Below, one piece after another: positions 47,755 to 57,253 of a DNA stretch of 64,000 nucleotides. The stretch is from Clostridium sp. CMCC3677 (GTDB lineage Bacteria > Bacillota > Clostridia > Clostridiales > Clostridiaceae). The notes under the pieces are model-generated. The model worked only from the letters and a program-made list of their open reading frames with translations, ran no database searches and was not told the DNA's origin. The position numbers were made by a program, and so were the translations under genes. The stretch's first letter is position 1, and every line of letters starts with the position of its first letter. The DNA is taken from NCBI RefSeq assembly GCF_023845585.1, contig NZ_JAMQHS010000008.1, positions 176,261-240,260 on the forward strand. Direction: 5' to 3'.

Positions 47755-48534
47755 TTACGCAATAATCACTTGTATTTCTAGATCTTCAAGGAGAGTACGC
47801 CATTTATCAGAAATACCTTGATCTGTAATTACAATATCAAATTCTTGAAGATCTGAAAAATAAGAAGATTTAACAGATTCAAATTTATCAGAATCAACTA
47901 ATAATATTTTTTCCACAGATGAACTTATAATAGCTCTTTTAGTTGCCACTTCATAGTTGTTAGAACATGTAACCCCTAAGCTTTCGTGAACTCCAGCAGC
48001 AGATACAAAAACTTTAGTAGCTCTCATATTTTCAATAAGAGAAATTCCCTCAGGACTTTCAAACATTTGAGTGTTTTCGTGAAAATATCCACCTGAAAAT
48101 ATTAATTCAATGTTTTTTTTATTTTTCAAAGCACTTAAAATATTTATACTATAAAATAATGCTGTTAGTTTTATATCATCACTAATATTTTGTGCTAATT
48201 TTTCTGTAGTTGTACCAGCATCTATTATGATAATATCATCATCTTGAATTAACTTTGCAGCAGCTTTACCAATTTTAATTTTCTCATTTTCCCTTTTTAT
48301 GGTCTCATCTGTAATATCATAATTATTATTTAGTTTTTCAATACTATTTAAAGGATTATATATTGTTGCCCCATACACATTACTAACGATATTATTTGAT
48401 TTTAAAAGATTTAAGTCTCGTCGAATTGTCATTTCAGAAACTCCTAAAGTAGATGCTAAATCTTTAATTGAAGCACCATTTTTTTCTTTTAAAATTTCTA
48501 TAATTCTATTAGCACGCTGTAGTTTTTTATTCAT
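47755..48534 (-). CDS. DeoR-family regulator of the deoxyribonucleoside genes
   Basis: A 259-residue repressor. The N-terminal DeoR helix-turn-helix reads RIIEILKEKNGASIKDLAST, then LGVSEMTIRRDLNLL. The C-terminal sugar-phosphate sensor has DDIIIIDAGTTTEKLAQNI, IFSGGYFHENTQM and KILLVDSDKF. It is divergent from deoC (deoxyribose-phosphate aldolase) with pdp beyond, so the likely effector is deoxyribose-5-phosphate (inference). AAGGTGA precedes the minus-strand ATG. Confidence 0.9.
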   Translation of the reverse strand: MNKKLQRANRIIEILKEKNGASIKDLASTLGVSEMTIRRDLNLLKSNNIVSNVYGATIYNPLNSIEKLNNNYDITDETIKRENEKIKIGKAAAKLIQDDDIIIIDAGTTTEKLAQNISDDIKLTALFYSINILSALKNKKNIELIFSGGYFHENTQMFESPEGISLIENMRATKVFVSAAGVHESLGVTCSNNYEVATKRAIISSSVEKILLVDSDKFESVKSSYFSDLQEFDIVITDQGISDKWRTLLEDLEIQVIIA

Positions 48535-48743
48535 TATTAATCACCTTATTCTATTTTTTAGTGAACAATTTTATATTTCAATACTGCTTAAAAACAGTTT
48601 ATATAATTAAACGCTTATTGTTTATATTCTAACATTATTTAAAAAATAATACAAAAAAATAAATAAATTTCATTGAAAGTACTTATAATAATTATATAAT
48701 CAATTACTTAAAGTTAAAAATGTTCTAACTTTAACATTTTATG

Positions 48744-48772
48744 TTGACAATATAACATTTGAGGAATAAAAT
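48744..48772 (+). promoter_or_regulatory. deoC promoter
   Basis: TTGACA at 48744-48749 and TAAAAT at 48767-48772, 17-base spacing. TGTT and AACA elements around it (TGTTGACAATATAACA, 48742-48757) may form the DeoR operator. Confidence 0.65.
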
Positions 48773-48828
48773 AAAGCTATAGAATAAAAGTTTATATTAA
48801 AAGAAACAAAGAAATGAGGATGTAATTT

Positions 48829-49494
48829 ATGAATAATTCAGAAATTTTAAAACATGTTGACCATACTTTATTAAAGCCAGTAGCAACTTGGGATGATATA
48901 AAAAAAATATGTGATGAATCAATAGAATATAATACAGCATCAATATGTATTCCAGCTTGTTATATATCTCGTATACATGAAACATATGGGGACAAGGTTA
49001 ATATATGTACAGTAGTAGGTTTCCCTTTAGGATATTCTTCAACAGAAGGTAAAATAGCAGAAACAAAACAAGCTTTAGCTGATGGAGCAAATGAAATAGA
49101 TATGGTAATTAACATTTCAGATGTTAAAAACAAAGAATACGATAAAGTTACAGCAGAAATAAGAGCTTTAAAAGAAGTTGTTGGAGATAAAATATTAAAA
49201 GTTATAATTGAAACTTGCTATTTAACAGAAGAAGAAAAAATAGCTATGTGCAAAGCTGTAACAGAAGCAGGAGCTGATTATATAAAGACATCTACTGGCT
49301 TTGGAACAGGTGGAGCAACACTTGAAGATATAAAATTGTTCAAAAAACATATTGGACCAAATGTTAAGATTAAAGCTGCTGGTGGAGTAAGCACAGTAGA
49401 AGATCTTAATATGTTTATAAATGAAGGCTGTGATAGACTTGGAACAAGTAGAGCAGTAGGTCTTTTAAAAGGTGAAGAAACACAAGGATATTAA
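48829..49494 (+). CDS. deoC: Deoxyribose-phosphate aldolase
   Basis: A 221-residue TIM barrel that splits 2-deoxyribose-5-phosphate into glyceraldehyde-3-phosphate and acetaldehyde. The N-terminal HVDHTLLKPVATWDDI, the Schiff-base Lys in ADYIKTSTGFGTGGAT and the phosphate site KAAGGVSTVED are intact. ATGAGGA precedes the ATG. It works with pdp downstream to salvage deoxyribonucleosides as a carbon source. Confidence 0.96.
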   Translation: MNNSEILKHVDHTLLKPVATWDDIKKICDESIEYNTASICIPACYISRIHETYGDKVNICTVVGFPLGYSSTEGKIAETKQALADGANEIDMVINISDVKNKEYDKVTAEIRALKEVVGDKILKVIIETCYLTEEEKIAMCKAVTEAGADYIKTSTGFGTGGATLEDIKLFKKHIGPNVKIKAAGGVSTVEDLNMFINEGCDRLGTSRAVGLLKGEETQGY

Positions 49495-49495
49495 T

Positions 49496-49640
49496 TCAAT
49501 TAATAATTGAAAATTGACAATGGACAATTAATATAAAAAATAGAGTATATGTTTTTATAAATATATGATGTTTAAGAACTAGATGGTTACTATGTAATAT
49601 TTAATTGTCCTTGTCTACTATTATTTTCAAATAAACTAAT
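49496..49640. repeat. Imperfect inverted repeat between deoC and pdp
   Basis: TTGAAAATTGACAATGGACAATTA (49507-49530) is inverted as TAATTGTCCTTGTC and TATTTTCAA (about 49599-49632). It resembles a decayed MITE and has no ORF. Part of a 354-base gap between the two genes. Confidence 0.5.
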
Positions 49641-49654
49641 GACATATAATCTTA

Positions 49655-49676
49655 TTTTAGAAAACGTTTGCTAAAA
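49655..49676. promoter_or_regulatory. Near-perfect palindrome upstream of pdp, cre-like operator
   Basis: TTTTAG-AAAACGTTTG-CTAAAA: 22 bases centred on CG, symmetric except for one pair. The centre AAACGTTT resembles the CcpA cre core. It lies about 170 bases before pdp and may bring catabolite control to it. Confidence 0.5.
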
Positions 49677-49848
49677 TGAATGGGAAAAAAGAACAAAGAA
49701 GAATTATAAAATATAAGATTGACCATTGATAATAGAAAATAAAGCAAAAAATAGCCAAGTGGTTATAGTAAATATAATTATTTAATTAAGCAGATTTTTG
49801 TAATTATCTATTATGAGTTGTTAACTGAAATAAAGGGAGGATGCAAAT

Positions 49849-51156
49849 ATGCGTTTTGTAGATATTATCAATAAGAAAAGAGAAAAAAAAGAACTGACTA
49901 ATGAAGAAATTCAATTTTGGATAGATGGTGTAGTAGATGGATCTATCCCAGATTATCAAACAAGCTCTTTATTAATGGCTATAGTATTAAATGGAATGAA
50001 CGAAAGAGAAACATCTTATTTAGCAAAATCTATGATGCATAGTGGAGATGTAATAGATTTAACTTCTATAAAGGGAATTAAAGCGGATAAACATTCAACA
50101 GGTGGTGTTGGGGATAAAACATCTATGGCACTTGGGCCAATGGTGGCTGCTTGTGGACTTAAAGTAGCTAAGATGTCAGGAAGAGGTCTTGGACATACAG
50201 GTGGAACATTAGATAAGTTAGAATCTATTGAAGGATTTAATTGTTTCTTAACAGAAGAAGATTTTATAAATCAAGTAAAAGATATTGGTGTAGCCATAAT
50301 AGGGCAAACAGGAGATTTAGTTCCTGCAGATAAAAAATTATATGCATTAAGAGATGTTACTGGAACTGTAAATGCAATTCCTTTAATAGCTTCTTCTATA
50401 ATGTCTAAAAAATTAGCATCTGGATCTGATACTATACTTTTAGATGTAAAGTATGGAGAAGGGGCATTTATGCATACTATTGAAGATGCTACAAAATTAG
50501 CTAAGGCTATGATTTCAATAGGTAATAGTCTTGGAAGAAATACTATGGCTATGATTACAGATATGAACCAACCTTTAGGTAATACAATAGGTAATTCATT
50601 AGAAATAATAGAAGCTATTGAAACTTTAAAAGGAACTGGTCCAAAAGACTTTACTGAACTTTGTATGCAAGCAGGAGAAATCATGTTAATGCAAGGAAAG
50701 CTTGCTAAAGATAAAGATAAAGATGAAGCAAGAGCAATGCTAAAGGAAGGTATTGAATCAGGAAGAGCTTTTGAAAAATTTAAAGATATGGTTAAAGCCC
50801 AAGGTGGTAATGTAAAAATGATAGAAGATACAACATTACTTCCAAAATCTAAATTCATTACAGAAATAAAATGTGAAAAGAATGGATATGTTGAAACTCT
50901 TCATTCTGAACAATTAGGAATTTTAGCTATGCATTTAGGTGCTGGCAGAGCTACTAAAGAAGATGAAATTAATCATGGTGTTGGTCTTATACTTAATTGT
51001 AAAAAAGGTGATAAGGTAAGTGTAGGAGATACAATTTGCTATGTGCATCATGACAATGAATTAAAGAAAGAATGGATAGAAGAATTACATGAAGCATTTT
51101 TAATAAGTGATAATCATATAGAAGCTTCTCCACTTATTGAAAAAATATTAAAATAG
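49849..51156 (+). CDS. pdp: Pyrimidine-nucleoside phosphorylase
   Basis: A 435-residue enzyme that phosphorolyses thymidine, uridine and deoxyuridine to base and (deoxy)ribose-1-phosphate. Signatures are ADKHSTGGVGDKTSM and the family pattern KMSGRGLGHTGGTLDKLE. The C-terminal domain has LGAGRATKEDEINHGVG. Length is normal for Pdp. AAGGGAGGA precedes the ATG. It feeds the deoC pathway through phosphopentomutase (not in the window). Confidence 0.95.
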   Translation: MRFVDIINKKREKKELTNEEIQFWIDGVVDGSIPDYQTSSLLMAIVLNGMNERETSYLAKSMMHSGDVIDLTSIKGIKADKHSTGGVGDKTSMALGPMVAACGLKVAKMSGRGLGHTGGTLDKLESIEGFNCFLTEEDFINQVKDIGVAIIGQTGDLVPADKKLYALRDVTGTVNAIPLIASSIMSKKLASGSDTILLDVKYGEGAFMHTIEDATKLAKAMISIGNSLGRNTMAMITDMNQPLGNTIGNSLEIIEAIETLKGTGPKDFTELCMQAGEIMLMQGKLAKDKDKDEARAMLKEGIESGRAFEKFKDMVKAQGGNVKMIEDTTLLPKSKFITEIKCEKNGYVETLHSEQLGILAMHLGAGRATKEDEINHGVGLILNCKKGDKVSVGDTICYVHHDNELKKEWIEELHEAFLISDNHIEASPLIEKILK

Positions 51157-51237
51157 TATGTTATGTTTTAATTTTTGGTTAATACTATAATAGAAAATAT
51201 ATTTTAAATATCGACCACTCCTATATATAAATAAATA

Positions 51238-51280
51238 TAAGAGACTTTAATTATGTTTAATAGTTAAAGTCTCTTATTTG
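51238..51280 (+). terminator. Terminator after pdp
   Basis: AAGAGACTTTAA pairs with TTAAAGTCTCTT, followed by ATTTGTTT. Confidence 0.85.
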
Positions 51281-51399
51281 TTTGATCAGTTTTATAAAAT
51301 AGAAATATAAAATAGAAATATAAAGTAGAATTTAATGATGAAATAAAGAATAGTATTTGCTAGTTAAATTTTGTGAGTTTTATTTAAATATAAAAATAA

Positions 51400-51417
51400 T
51401 TGTAACAATTGTTACGG
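51400..51417. promoter_or_regulatory. Palindrome upstream of hcp, candidate Crp/Fnr operator
   Basis: GTAACAATTGTTAC (51402-51415) is a perfect 14-base palindrome, inside TTGTAA-N6-TTACGG. Its half-site spacing suits a Crp/Fnr protein of the HcpR type, the known regulators of hcp in several anaerobes. Confidence 0.55.
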
Positions 51418-51466
51418 AGCATTTTCATAATTCAAGATAAAATCTAATCATACCAAATAAAAAATA

Positions 51467-51527
51467 TGGCTCTGTTTTAAATATGTATTGATATATGCAT
51501 ATATCAATATTCTACTAAAACATAGCT
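51467..51527. repeat. MITE-like repeat, ends-only copy
   Basis: Left and right terminal repeats joined directly: TATTGATATATGCATATATCAATA forms a hairpin flanked by CTGTTTTA and TAAAACATAG. This is an internally deleted copy, just upstream of hcp and inside its leader. Confidence 0.65.
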
Positions 51528-51549
51528 AAAGATAAAAGGAGAATTTATT

Positions 51550-53193
51550 ATGGAAAATAAAATGTTCTGTTTTCAATGTCAAGAAGCAGCGGGATGTACA
51601 GGCTGTACTATAAAGGGAGTGTGTGGAAAAACACCTGAACTTGCAAAACTTCAAGATTTATTAATATATACAACTAAAGGGTTAGCAGAAGTAGCAACTA
51701 GAGCTAGAGAAGAAAAAATAAAAGTATCAAGCAATATAAATCATATGGTAACAATGAATCTTTTTACAACTATAACAAATGCCAATTTTGATAATGAAAT
51801 TTTTTATTTAAGAGTAAAAGAAACTATTGATTTAAAAGAAGAACTATTATTTAAATTAAATGATAAATCAAATCTAAGTGAAGCAGCTTCATTTGTATGC
51901 AAAACAAAAGAAGAAATGGAAGCAAAGGCACCTAAGATAGGAGTATTAGCTACTGAGAATGAAGATATAAGAAGTTTAAGAGAACTTATAATTTATGGAT
52001 TAAAGGGATTATCAGCATATATGAAACATGCTAATGCATTAGGATATGATGATGAAAAAATTTCTGAGTTTATGCAAAAAGCTTTAGCAGCAGTGAATAA
52101 TGATAATGTAAGTTTAGATGAATATATAGCTTTAACTTTAGAAACTGGAAAAGTAGGCGTAGATGGAATGGCTCTTTTAGATAAAGCTAATACAGAAAGC
52201 TATGGAAATCCTGAAATAACTAAAGTTAACATTGGAGTAGGAAAAAATCCAGGAATATTAGTGTCAGGCCATGATTTAAAAGATTTAGAACAATTATTAA
52301 TTCAAACAGAAGGTACAGGTGTAGATGTATATACTCATTCTGAAATGTTACCAGCTCATTATTATCCACATTTAAAGAAATATGATCATTTAGTAGGTAA
52401 CTATGGAAATGCATGGTGGAAGCAAAGAGAAGAATTTACAAGCTTTAATGGTCCAATTCTTATGACTACAAATTGCATAGTACCTCCAACTGACAAGGAT
52501 GTATATAAAGATAAGATGTATACAACTGGTGCAGCAGGATTTGATGGATGTGTTCATATTACAGCAAATGAAAATGGAAAGAAAGATTTTTCAGCTATAA
52601 TAGAACAAGCAAAGAAATGTGAAGCACCAACTGAAATAGAAAATGGAGAAATCGTTGGAGGTTTTGCACATGCTCAAGTATTAGCATTAGCTGATAAAAT
52701 TGTTGAAGCAGTTAAAACTGGAGCTATAAAGAAGTTCTTTGTTATGGCAGGGTGTGATGGAAGACATAAATCAAGAGAATATTATACAGATTTTGCAAAA
52801 GCTCTTCCAAAAGATACTGTAATCTTAACAGCAGGATGTGCAAAATATAAATATAATAAATTAGAGCTTGGTGATATTGGAGGAATTCCTAGAGTATTAG
52901 ATGCAGGTCAATGTAATGACTCATACTCATTAGCTGTAATTGCTTTAAAACTAAAAGAAGTATTTGAATTAGAAGATATAAATGAATTACCTATAGCTTT
53001 TAATATAGCATGGTATGAACAAAAGGCAGTAATAGTATTATTATCATTATTACATTTAGGAATTAAAAACATTCATTTAGGACCAACTTTACCGGCGTTT
53101 TTATCAGAAAATGTAGCAAAGGTATTAGTAGATAACTTTGGAATTTGTGGAATTACAAATGTTGATGATGATTTAAAAATATTTTTAGACTAA
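51550..53193 (+). CDS. hcp: Hybrid-cluster protein (hydroxylamine reductase)
   Basis: A 547-residue Fe-S enzyme. The N-terminal Cys cluster [15 protein letters not shown], then GVCGK, binds the [4Fe-4S] centre of the clostridial class. Hybrid-cluster ligands lie in [47 protein letters not shown], and [20 protein letters not shown]. Hcp reduces hydroxylamine in vitro and acts as an NO reductase in nitrosative stress. AAAGGAGAA precedes the ATG. A strong terminator follows; single gene. Confidence 0.96.
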   Translation: MENKMFCFQCQEAAGCTGCTIKGVCGKTPELAKLQDLLIYTTKGLAEVATRAREEKIKVSSNINHMVTMNLFTTITNANFDNEIFYLRVKETIDLKEELLFKLNDKSNLSEAASFVCKTKEEMEAKAPKIGVLATENEDIRSLRELIIYGLKGLSAYMKHANALGYDDEKISEFMQKALAAVNNDNVSLDEYIALTLETGKVGVDGMALLDKANTESYGNPEITKVNIGVGKNPGILVSGHDLKDLEQLLIQTEGTGVDVYTHSEMLPAHYYPHLKKYDHLVGNYGNAWWKQREEFTSFNGPILMTTNCIVPPTDKDVYKDKMYTTGAAGFDGCVHITANENGKKDFSAIIEQAKKCEAPTEIENGEIVGGFAHAQVLALADKIVEAVKTGAIKKFFVMAGCDGRHKSREYYTDFAKALPKDTVILTAGCAKYKYNKLELGDIGGIPRVLDAGQCNDSYSLAVIALKLKEVFELEDINELPIAFNIAWYEQKAVIVLLSLLHLGIKNIHLGPTLPAFLSENVAKVLVDNFGICGITNVDDDLKIFLD

Positions 53194-53203
53194 TATAATT
53201 TAT

Positions 53204-53250
53204 TAAGAGTAGTTATATAGATATATTTCTATAATAACTACTCTTTTTAT
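53204..53250 (+). terminator. Terminator after hcp
   Basis: AAGAGTAGTTATATAG pairs with CTATAATAACTACTCTT with a small offset, followed by TTTAT. Confidence 0.88.
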
Positions 53251-53332
53251 CAAATTACCATTCCCATAAAAGGTAAAATATGGTAAAATAAAAATAAATA
53301 TAAATTAAAATGATATTTAAGGGAGTGTAGTT

Positions 53333-54091
53333 ATGATAAAACCTAGCTTTGGTAGAAAAAATAATGCAGAATTACAAACTAATAAAATGTTTGCTGAAGA
53401 AATTCAAAAAGAAAAGAGTATTAATTGTGAATTAGAAGAAATTAATAATCAAAATAATGATTTATCTATATTAAATGAAAATACTGTAAAATATATAATT
53501 GAAAACTTTCCAGATATGTCACTAAAAATAAAAGATAGTTTAATTAATTTAATAGATACTTTAGAAAATACAATAGATTATATAGAAGATGAATCTAGTA
53601 AAATAGTAAAGGAAGAAAGAAATTTCACTTTAAGCAAATCTTATAGAAAAATTTCTGTAGAAGTATATGATATGGTTAAGAATATACAAAATTATTCTAA
53701 TTGGATAGAAGAAGAAAATTTAGTGAATAATAAAAAATCATCTAATATTGAAGCTGCTATGGATAAAATAGAAGATAAAAAAGAAAAGAAAGATGATGTT
53801 TTTATAAAAGATGAAGGAATGGAAATATATAGAGACTTCTCTTCAAAAAATCCTAATACATTTAAATTACATGATAATATTATCAAAGTAGAAGATTGGG
53901 ATGATTTACTTGTAAAAACAGCAGAAATATTAAATAAAAAATATAAAGAAAATAAAAAATTAAAACCTATACAAAATGATATAAAAATTGCCAATAAAAA
54001 ATCTAATGAAAATACATTAAGAAATACTGTTATAGAGATGTTAAACGAATACAGAATAAATCTTGAAGATTTTAAAATTATAGTTCATTAA
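53333..54091 (+). CDS. Uncharacterised helical protein
   Basis: A 252-residue soluble protein that I cannot name. It is rich in Lys, Glu and Asn, with no signal or membrane segment. Residues about 20-125 look helical or coiled coil. The C-terminal third has FKLHDNIIKVEDWDDLLVKT, a short module of the kind seen at the ends of some restriction or phage-related proteins, but the match is loose. GGGAGTG precedes the ATG. It stands alone between hcp and the YczE-like gene. Confidence 0.6.
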   Translation: MIKPSFGRKNNAELQTNKMFAEEIQKEKSINCELEEINNQNNDLSILNENTVKYIIENFPDMSLKIKDSLINLIDTLENTIDYIEDESSKIVKEERNFTLSKSYRKISVEVYDMVKNIQNYSNWIEEENLVNNKKSSNIEAAMDKIEDKKEKKDDVFIKDEGMEIYRDFSSKNPNTFKLHDNIIKVEDWDDLLVKTAEILNKKYKENKKLKPIQNDIKIANKKSNENTLRNTVIEMLNEYRINLEDFKIIVH

Positions 54092-54156
54092 CAAGAAATA
54101 TTTAGTAATTTAATAAGATTTATTTCATGAATTAAAATGATTTTTTTTGAATGTTT

Positions 54157-54185
54157 TTGACAAACTTGATACGATAATGTAAAAT
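54157..54185 (+). promoter_or_regulatory. Promoter of the YczE-like gene
   Basis: TTGACA at 54157-54162, 17 bases, TAAAAT at 54180-54185. Confidence 0.7.
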
Positions 54186-54294
54186 AAAAATACTTTTTTA
54201 TTTAAAGAATTTTTTATTTATGGTATTAATGTGAACGTTTGAGAATTATATGTAGTAATAAATTTAATAAAAATTAAAGAAAAGGATGAAAAAC

Positions 54295-54966
54295 ATGAAC
54301 CAAAAAAAATTATTAATGAGATTAATTTTGTTTTTTTTAGGAATGGCAATAATACAATTTGGAGTAGGATTATCACTAGTAACAAATATAGGATCAGATT
54401 CATTCACTGTATTTACCCAAGGCTTATCAATATTGCTTAACACCACACCAGGAATAGCTAATATGTGTATACTTTTTGTATTAACTATAATAATAATTTT
54501 AATTGATAGAAAAAAGATAAACATTGGAACTTTCATTTGTCTTGTTGGCGTAGGACCTGTTATAGATTTATCTATAAGCATATTTTCAAGATTTAACATA
54601 CAAGATTGTAGTATGTTTGTAAAAGCACTTATGATAGTTTTAGTAAACTTTATCATTGCAGTAGGTTTTTCAATACTTTCAGCAAGTGACTTAGGAGTTG
54701 CACCTAATGACATAGTACCATTTATTATACAGGATAAAACAAAATTTCAGTATAGATGGATTAGAATGACTTTAGATGGAATATACTTAGTAGTAGGATA
54801 TTTATTAGGTGGTAAAGTATGGCTTGGAACTATAATAGCAATGTTAACGATAGGACCATTTATTCAATTATGTCTTCCATATGGTAAAAAGATTGTTGAA
54901 ACTTTAATTGATAGCAAGAATGATATCGTTAAGCAAGAAAATATAGAAGAAGTAGAAATTCAATAA
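54295..54966 (+). CDS. YczE/YitT-family membrane protein
   Basis: A 223-residue protein with about five or six membrane segments. LFFLGMAIIQFGVGLSLVTN, IGSDSFTVFTQGLS and DLGVAPNDIVPFII follow the YczE pattern. YczE of Bacillus is linked to surfactin production, but the molecular role of the family is unknown. I chose the ATG at 54295, six bases after AAGGATG; the ATG at 54286 is inside the ribosome site. Confidence 0.8.
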   Translation: MNQKKLLMRLILFFLGMAIIQFGVGLSLVTNIGSDSFTVFTQGLSILLNTTPGIANMCILFVLTIIIILIDRKKINIGTFICLVGVGPVIDLSISIFSRFNIQDCSMFVKALMIVLVNFIIAVGFSILSASDLGVAPNDIVPFIIQDKTKFQYRWIRMTLDGIYLVVGYLLGGKVWLGTIIAMLTIGPFIQLCLPYGKKIVETLIDSKNDIVKQENIEEVEIQ

Positions 54967-54993
54967 TTAAAATTTTATTTGAGTTTGTTTTAC

Positions 54994-55034
54994 AAAAAAG
55001 GTGAATTTATTTATATAAATTCACCTTTTTCTTG
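54994..55034 (+). terminator. Terminator after the YczE-like gene
   Basis: AAAAAAGGTGAATTTA pairs with AAATTCACCTTTTT across a short loop, followed by a T run. Confidence 0.9.
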
Positions 55035-55138
55035 TCTATTACTTGATTCAATATGAAATTATGTAAAATTTGAACTTTATATATTCGTATAATTATTTAA
55101 AGCATTTGTAATAAAAAATAAAAAACTTGTGTAAATAC

Positions 55139-55185
55139 TAAAAATCACGATTTTTATTGTAAAAATTGTAAATTAATAGTATAAT
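55139..55185 (+). promoter_or_regulatory. Promoter of the agr-like operon with abutting palindrome
   Basis: TTGTAA at 55157-55162, 17 bases, TATAAT at 55180-55185. The palindrome TAAAAATC-AC-GATTTTTA (55139-55156) ends exactly at the -35 box, the place for an activator such as a response regulator. Confidence 0.65.
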
Positions 55186-55220
55186 GTAATAAAATATGAA
55201 GTATAAGAGATGTAAAAGAA

Positions 55221-55781
55221 ATGATTAGAAATTTTATAGGAAATTTTGTACAAGGTATTTGTAATTATAATGAATATAGTGAAGAACAATGTGAACAAAT
55301 TCAATATACAACAACAGTCTTATTTTTTGAATTTATAAAGTTAATGTCAATAATAATTATATTTTCATTAATTGGATATTGTAAAGAAAGTATTATAATA
55401 ATAGGAATAATGAGTATAACAAAGCCTTTTATAGGAGGATATCATGAAAATACTCAAGTAAGATGTTTTATAGCAACAATGCTTATAACTAGTAGTGTTA
55501 TATTATTGAGTTTAAATTGTAAACTCAATTTTATAAGCAACTGTATTTTAATATTGATTAGTTTATTTTCAATATATAATACAGCACCAGTTTTAAATGA
55601 TAAAATGCCAATTACGCGCCTCGAACTTATAAATAAAAATAGAATTCTAGGAATTTCTATTTCAATTGTCTTGAGTATAAGCTCTATATTGCTATATAGA
55701 TATAGCAATATTTATGAGCTTATAACATGGACAATCTTATTTCAATCTATATTAATGTTTAACAAAAGACAAAAGAAGTAA
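55221..55781 (+). CDS. agrB: AgrB-like peptide-processing protease
   Basis: A 186-residue membrane endopeptidase with about five or six hydrophobic segments. The catalytic pair is His75 and Cys82 in KPFIGGYHENTQVRCF, with the same spacing as His77 and Cys84 of Staphylococcus aureus AgrB. It cuts the AgrD precursor and forms the (thio)lactone ring during export. The ribosome site before the ATG is weak. The peptide gene follows after 40 bases. Confidence 0.92.
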   Translation: MIRNFIGNFVQGICNYNEYSEEQCEQIQYTTTVLFFEFIKLMSIIIIFSLIGYCKESIIIIGIMSITKPFIGGYHENTQVRCFIATMLITSSVILLSLNCKLNFISNCILILISLFSIYNTAPVLNDKMPITRLELINKNRILGISISIVLSISSILLYRYSNIYELITWTILFQSILMFNKRQKK

Positions 55782-55821
55782 AGGGTATTAAATTATTATA
55801 TATTTTAGGAGGATGATAATA

Positions 55822-55944
55822 ATGAAAAGATTAATAGGAAAAATGTTAATGAAATTAACAGAAAAATTCATAATTGCGACACCAGCTTCAACATTGACAG
55901 TTGGAATAGAGGATATGCCTGAATCAATGAAAAAAATGAGATAA
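55822..55944 (+). CDS. agrD: AgrD-like autoinducer precursor without cysteine
   Basis: A 40-residue peptide precursor behind AGGAGG. The amphipathic leader MKRLIGKMLMKLTEKF is followed by the core ATPASTLTV and an acidic tail GIEDMPESMKKMR. Aligned to S. aureus AgrD, STLTV takes the place of the ring CDFIM, and GIEDMPESM that of DEVEVPKEL. Ser23 therefore sits where the ring cysteine normally is, and the peptide has no Cys at all. The signal would be a serine lactone, as in Staphylococcus intermedius. The ring extent is inferred. Confidence 0.88.
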   Translation: MKRLIGKMLMKLTEKFIIATPASTLTVGIEDMPESMKKMR

Positions 55945-55972
55945 AATCTCTAAGAATTAGGAGGCGCGTATT

Positions 55973-57229
55973 TTGGTGATAAATTTAGTAGATACTTTAA
56001 ATTCTATTTTGCAATCTATTCTTTTTATATATGTAATAGATTATTGTATTGAAGATAATTATAAGAAAAATACAATTGAAAAGATAAGTGCAATTATAAT
56101 TGTATTTTTAGTAATGTATATTTTAAATTGCATGTTTGGAAATTTATCTATTTGTATTTTTATCATACATTTTTTGGAGATAATTGTTATTGGATGTTTA
56201 TTGTACAATAAAAAATTTTATAGTTCTTTAATCGCATATACAATAATGTATTTTTTTATAGCGTTTAACGTTAATATATTTGGAAATTTATTTTTTGGAT
56301 TTTTAAAAAATTTAATAGCTTTAAAAAAAAGAGATATTTTAATGGTTTGCGTAATATACATTCCTCAATTTATAATGGGGATTTTTATTTTAAAATATAA
56401 GGAAAAAATAAAAAGTATACACGATCAAATTTTATTAATGAAACCATCTATTACAACTTTAATTATAATAAATTGTTCTATGGATTTTATAGCAGCTTTT
56501 TATTTGATTTTTTATAAAAATGAATCAGAATTATTGAGGAATTTGGTTAGTATGACACTTACGTTATTTTTAGGAATAATAATTCTTTATTTCATTAATA
56601 TAGATATTAAATCACATAAAATATTAGAGTTAAATAAAAATCTATATGAAAAAAATACTGAGCTTACAACAATTCAAGGTGGTTATGCAAAAGAAATTAC
56701 ATATATGCATGATCTTTATTGTATGAAAAGAATTGATAAAATTGGAGAAAAACTAAAAGATATAATTAATAAAAATAATGTAGAAGCTGATTTTAAATTA
56801 AACGAGAATAATACTTTAATTAATAATATAGTTAAAAAGATAAAATATGAAGATATTAATATAATAATAGAAGATGAAGGCAGCATTAATAATGCAAAAA
56901 TAACAGAAATAGAACTTTATAGAATAATCTCTAACATAGTAAATAATGCGGTGAAGGCTATGGGTAAGACTGGAATTCTAATAATAAAAACTTATGATAT
57001 AAAAGATTATGTAGTTATTATTATAGAAAATAATGGACCTAAAATTGAGGAAGAGAATATATGCAAGATATTTGAACCAGGCTTTACTACAAAAAATAAT
57101 ACTGAAAATAATCATGGGTATGGCTTAAGTATTGTAAAGGAATTAATAGAGAAATGTGGTGGAAATATAAATTTAAAAAGTAATGATATTTCTACAAAAT
57201 TTGAAATCAGGTTACCTTTAAATGATTAA
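55973..57229 (+). CDS. AgrC-like sensor kinase lacking the phospho-acceptor His
   Basis: A 418-residue membrane sensor. Six or so N-terminal helices (about 1-210) are followed by a coiled linker (215-232), the dimerisation helix region and a HATPase domain (about 300-418). The ATP-binding boxes are intact: N-box NIVNNAVKAM (321-330), IIENNGP (350-356), FEPGFTTK (367-374) and HGYGLSIVKE (381-390). In the H-box the related kinase next door reads IKHDQGAEISYL; here the aligned residues are IQGGYAKEITYM, so Gly236 replaces His. It starts at TTG 55973, eight bases after AGGAGG, or GTG 55976. It lies 28 bases after agrD. Confidence 0.9.
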   Translation: MVINLVDTLNSILQSILFIYVIDYCIEDNYKKNTIEKISAIIIVFLVMYILNCMFGNLSICIFIIHFLEIIVIGCLLYNKKFYSSLIAYTIMYFFIAFNVNIFGNLFFGFLKNLIALKKRDILMVCVIYIPQFIMGIFILKYKEKIKSIHDQILLMKPSITTLIIINCSMDFIAAFYLIFYKNESELLRNLVSMTLTLFLGIIILYFINIDIKSHKILELNKNLYEKNTELTTIQGGYAKEITYMHDLYCMKRIDKIGEKLKDIINKNNVEADFKLNENNTLINNIVKKIKYEDINIIIEDEGSINNAKITEIELYRIISNIVNNAVKAMGKTGILIIKTYDIKDYVVIIIENNGPKIEEENICKIFEPGFTTKNNTENNHGYGLSIVKELIEKCGGNINLKSNDISTKFEIRLPLND

Positions 57230-57253
57230 TTGTAAATAATACATATTAAAATT

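Noticed and set aside
54225..54245. cre-like GTGAACGTTTGAG before the YczE-like gene
   Set aside because: Only about 10 of 14 positions match and it lies downstream of the promoter.
56705..56720. His in YMHDLY of the first agr kinase as a substitute phospho-acceptor
   Set aside because: It is ten residues after the normal position, aligned with Tyr-Gly in the paralogue, and so not on the same helix face. It stays a formal possibility and should be included in mutational tests.
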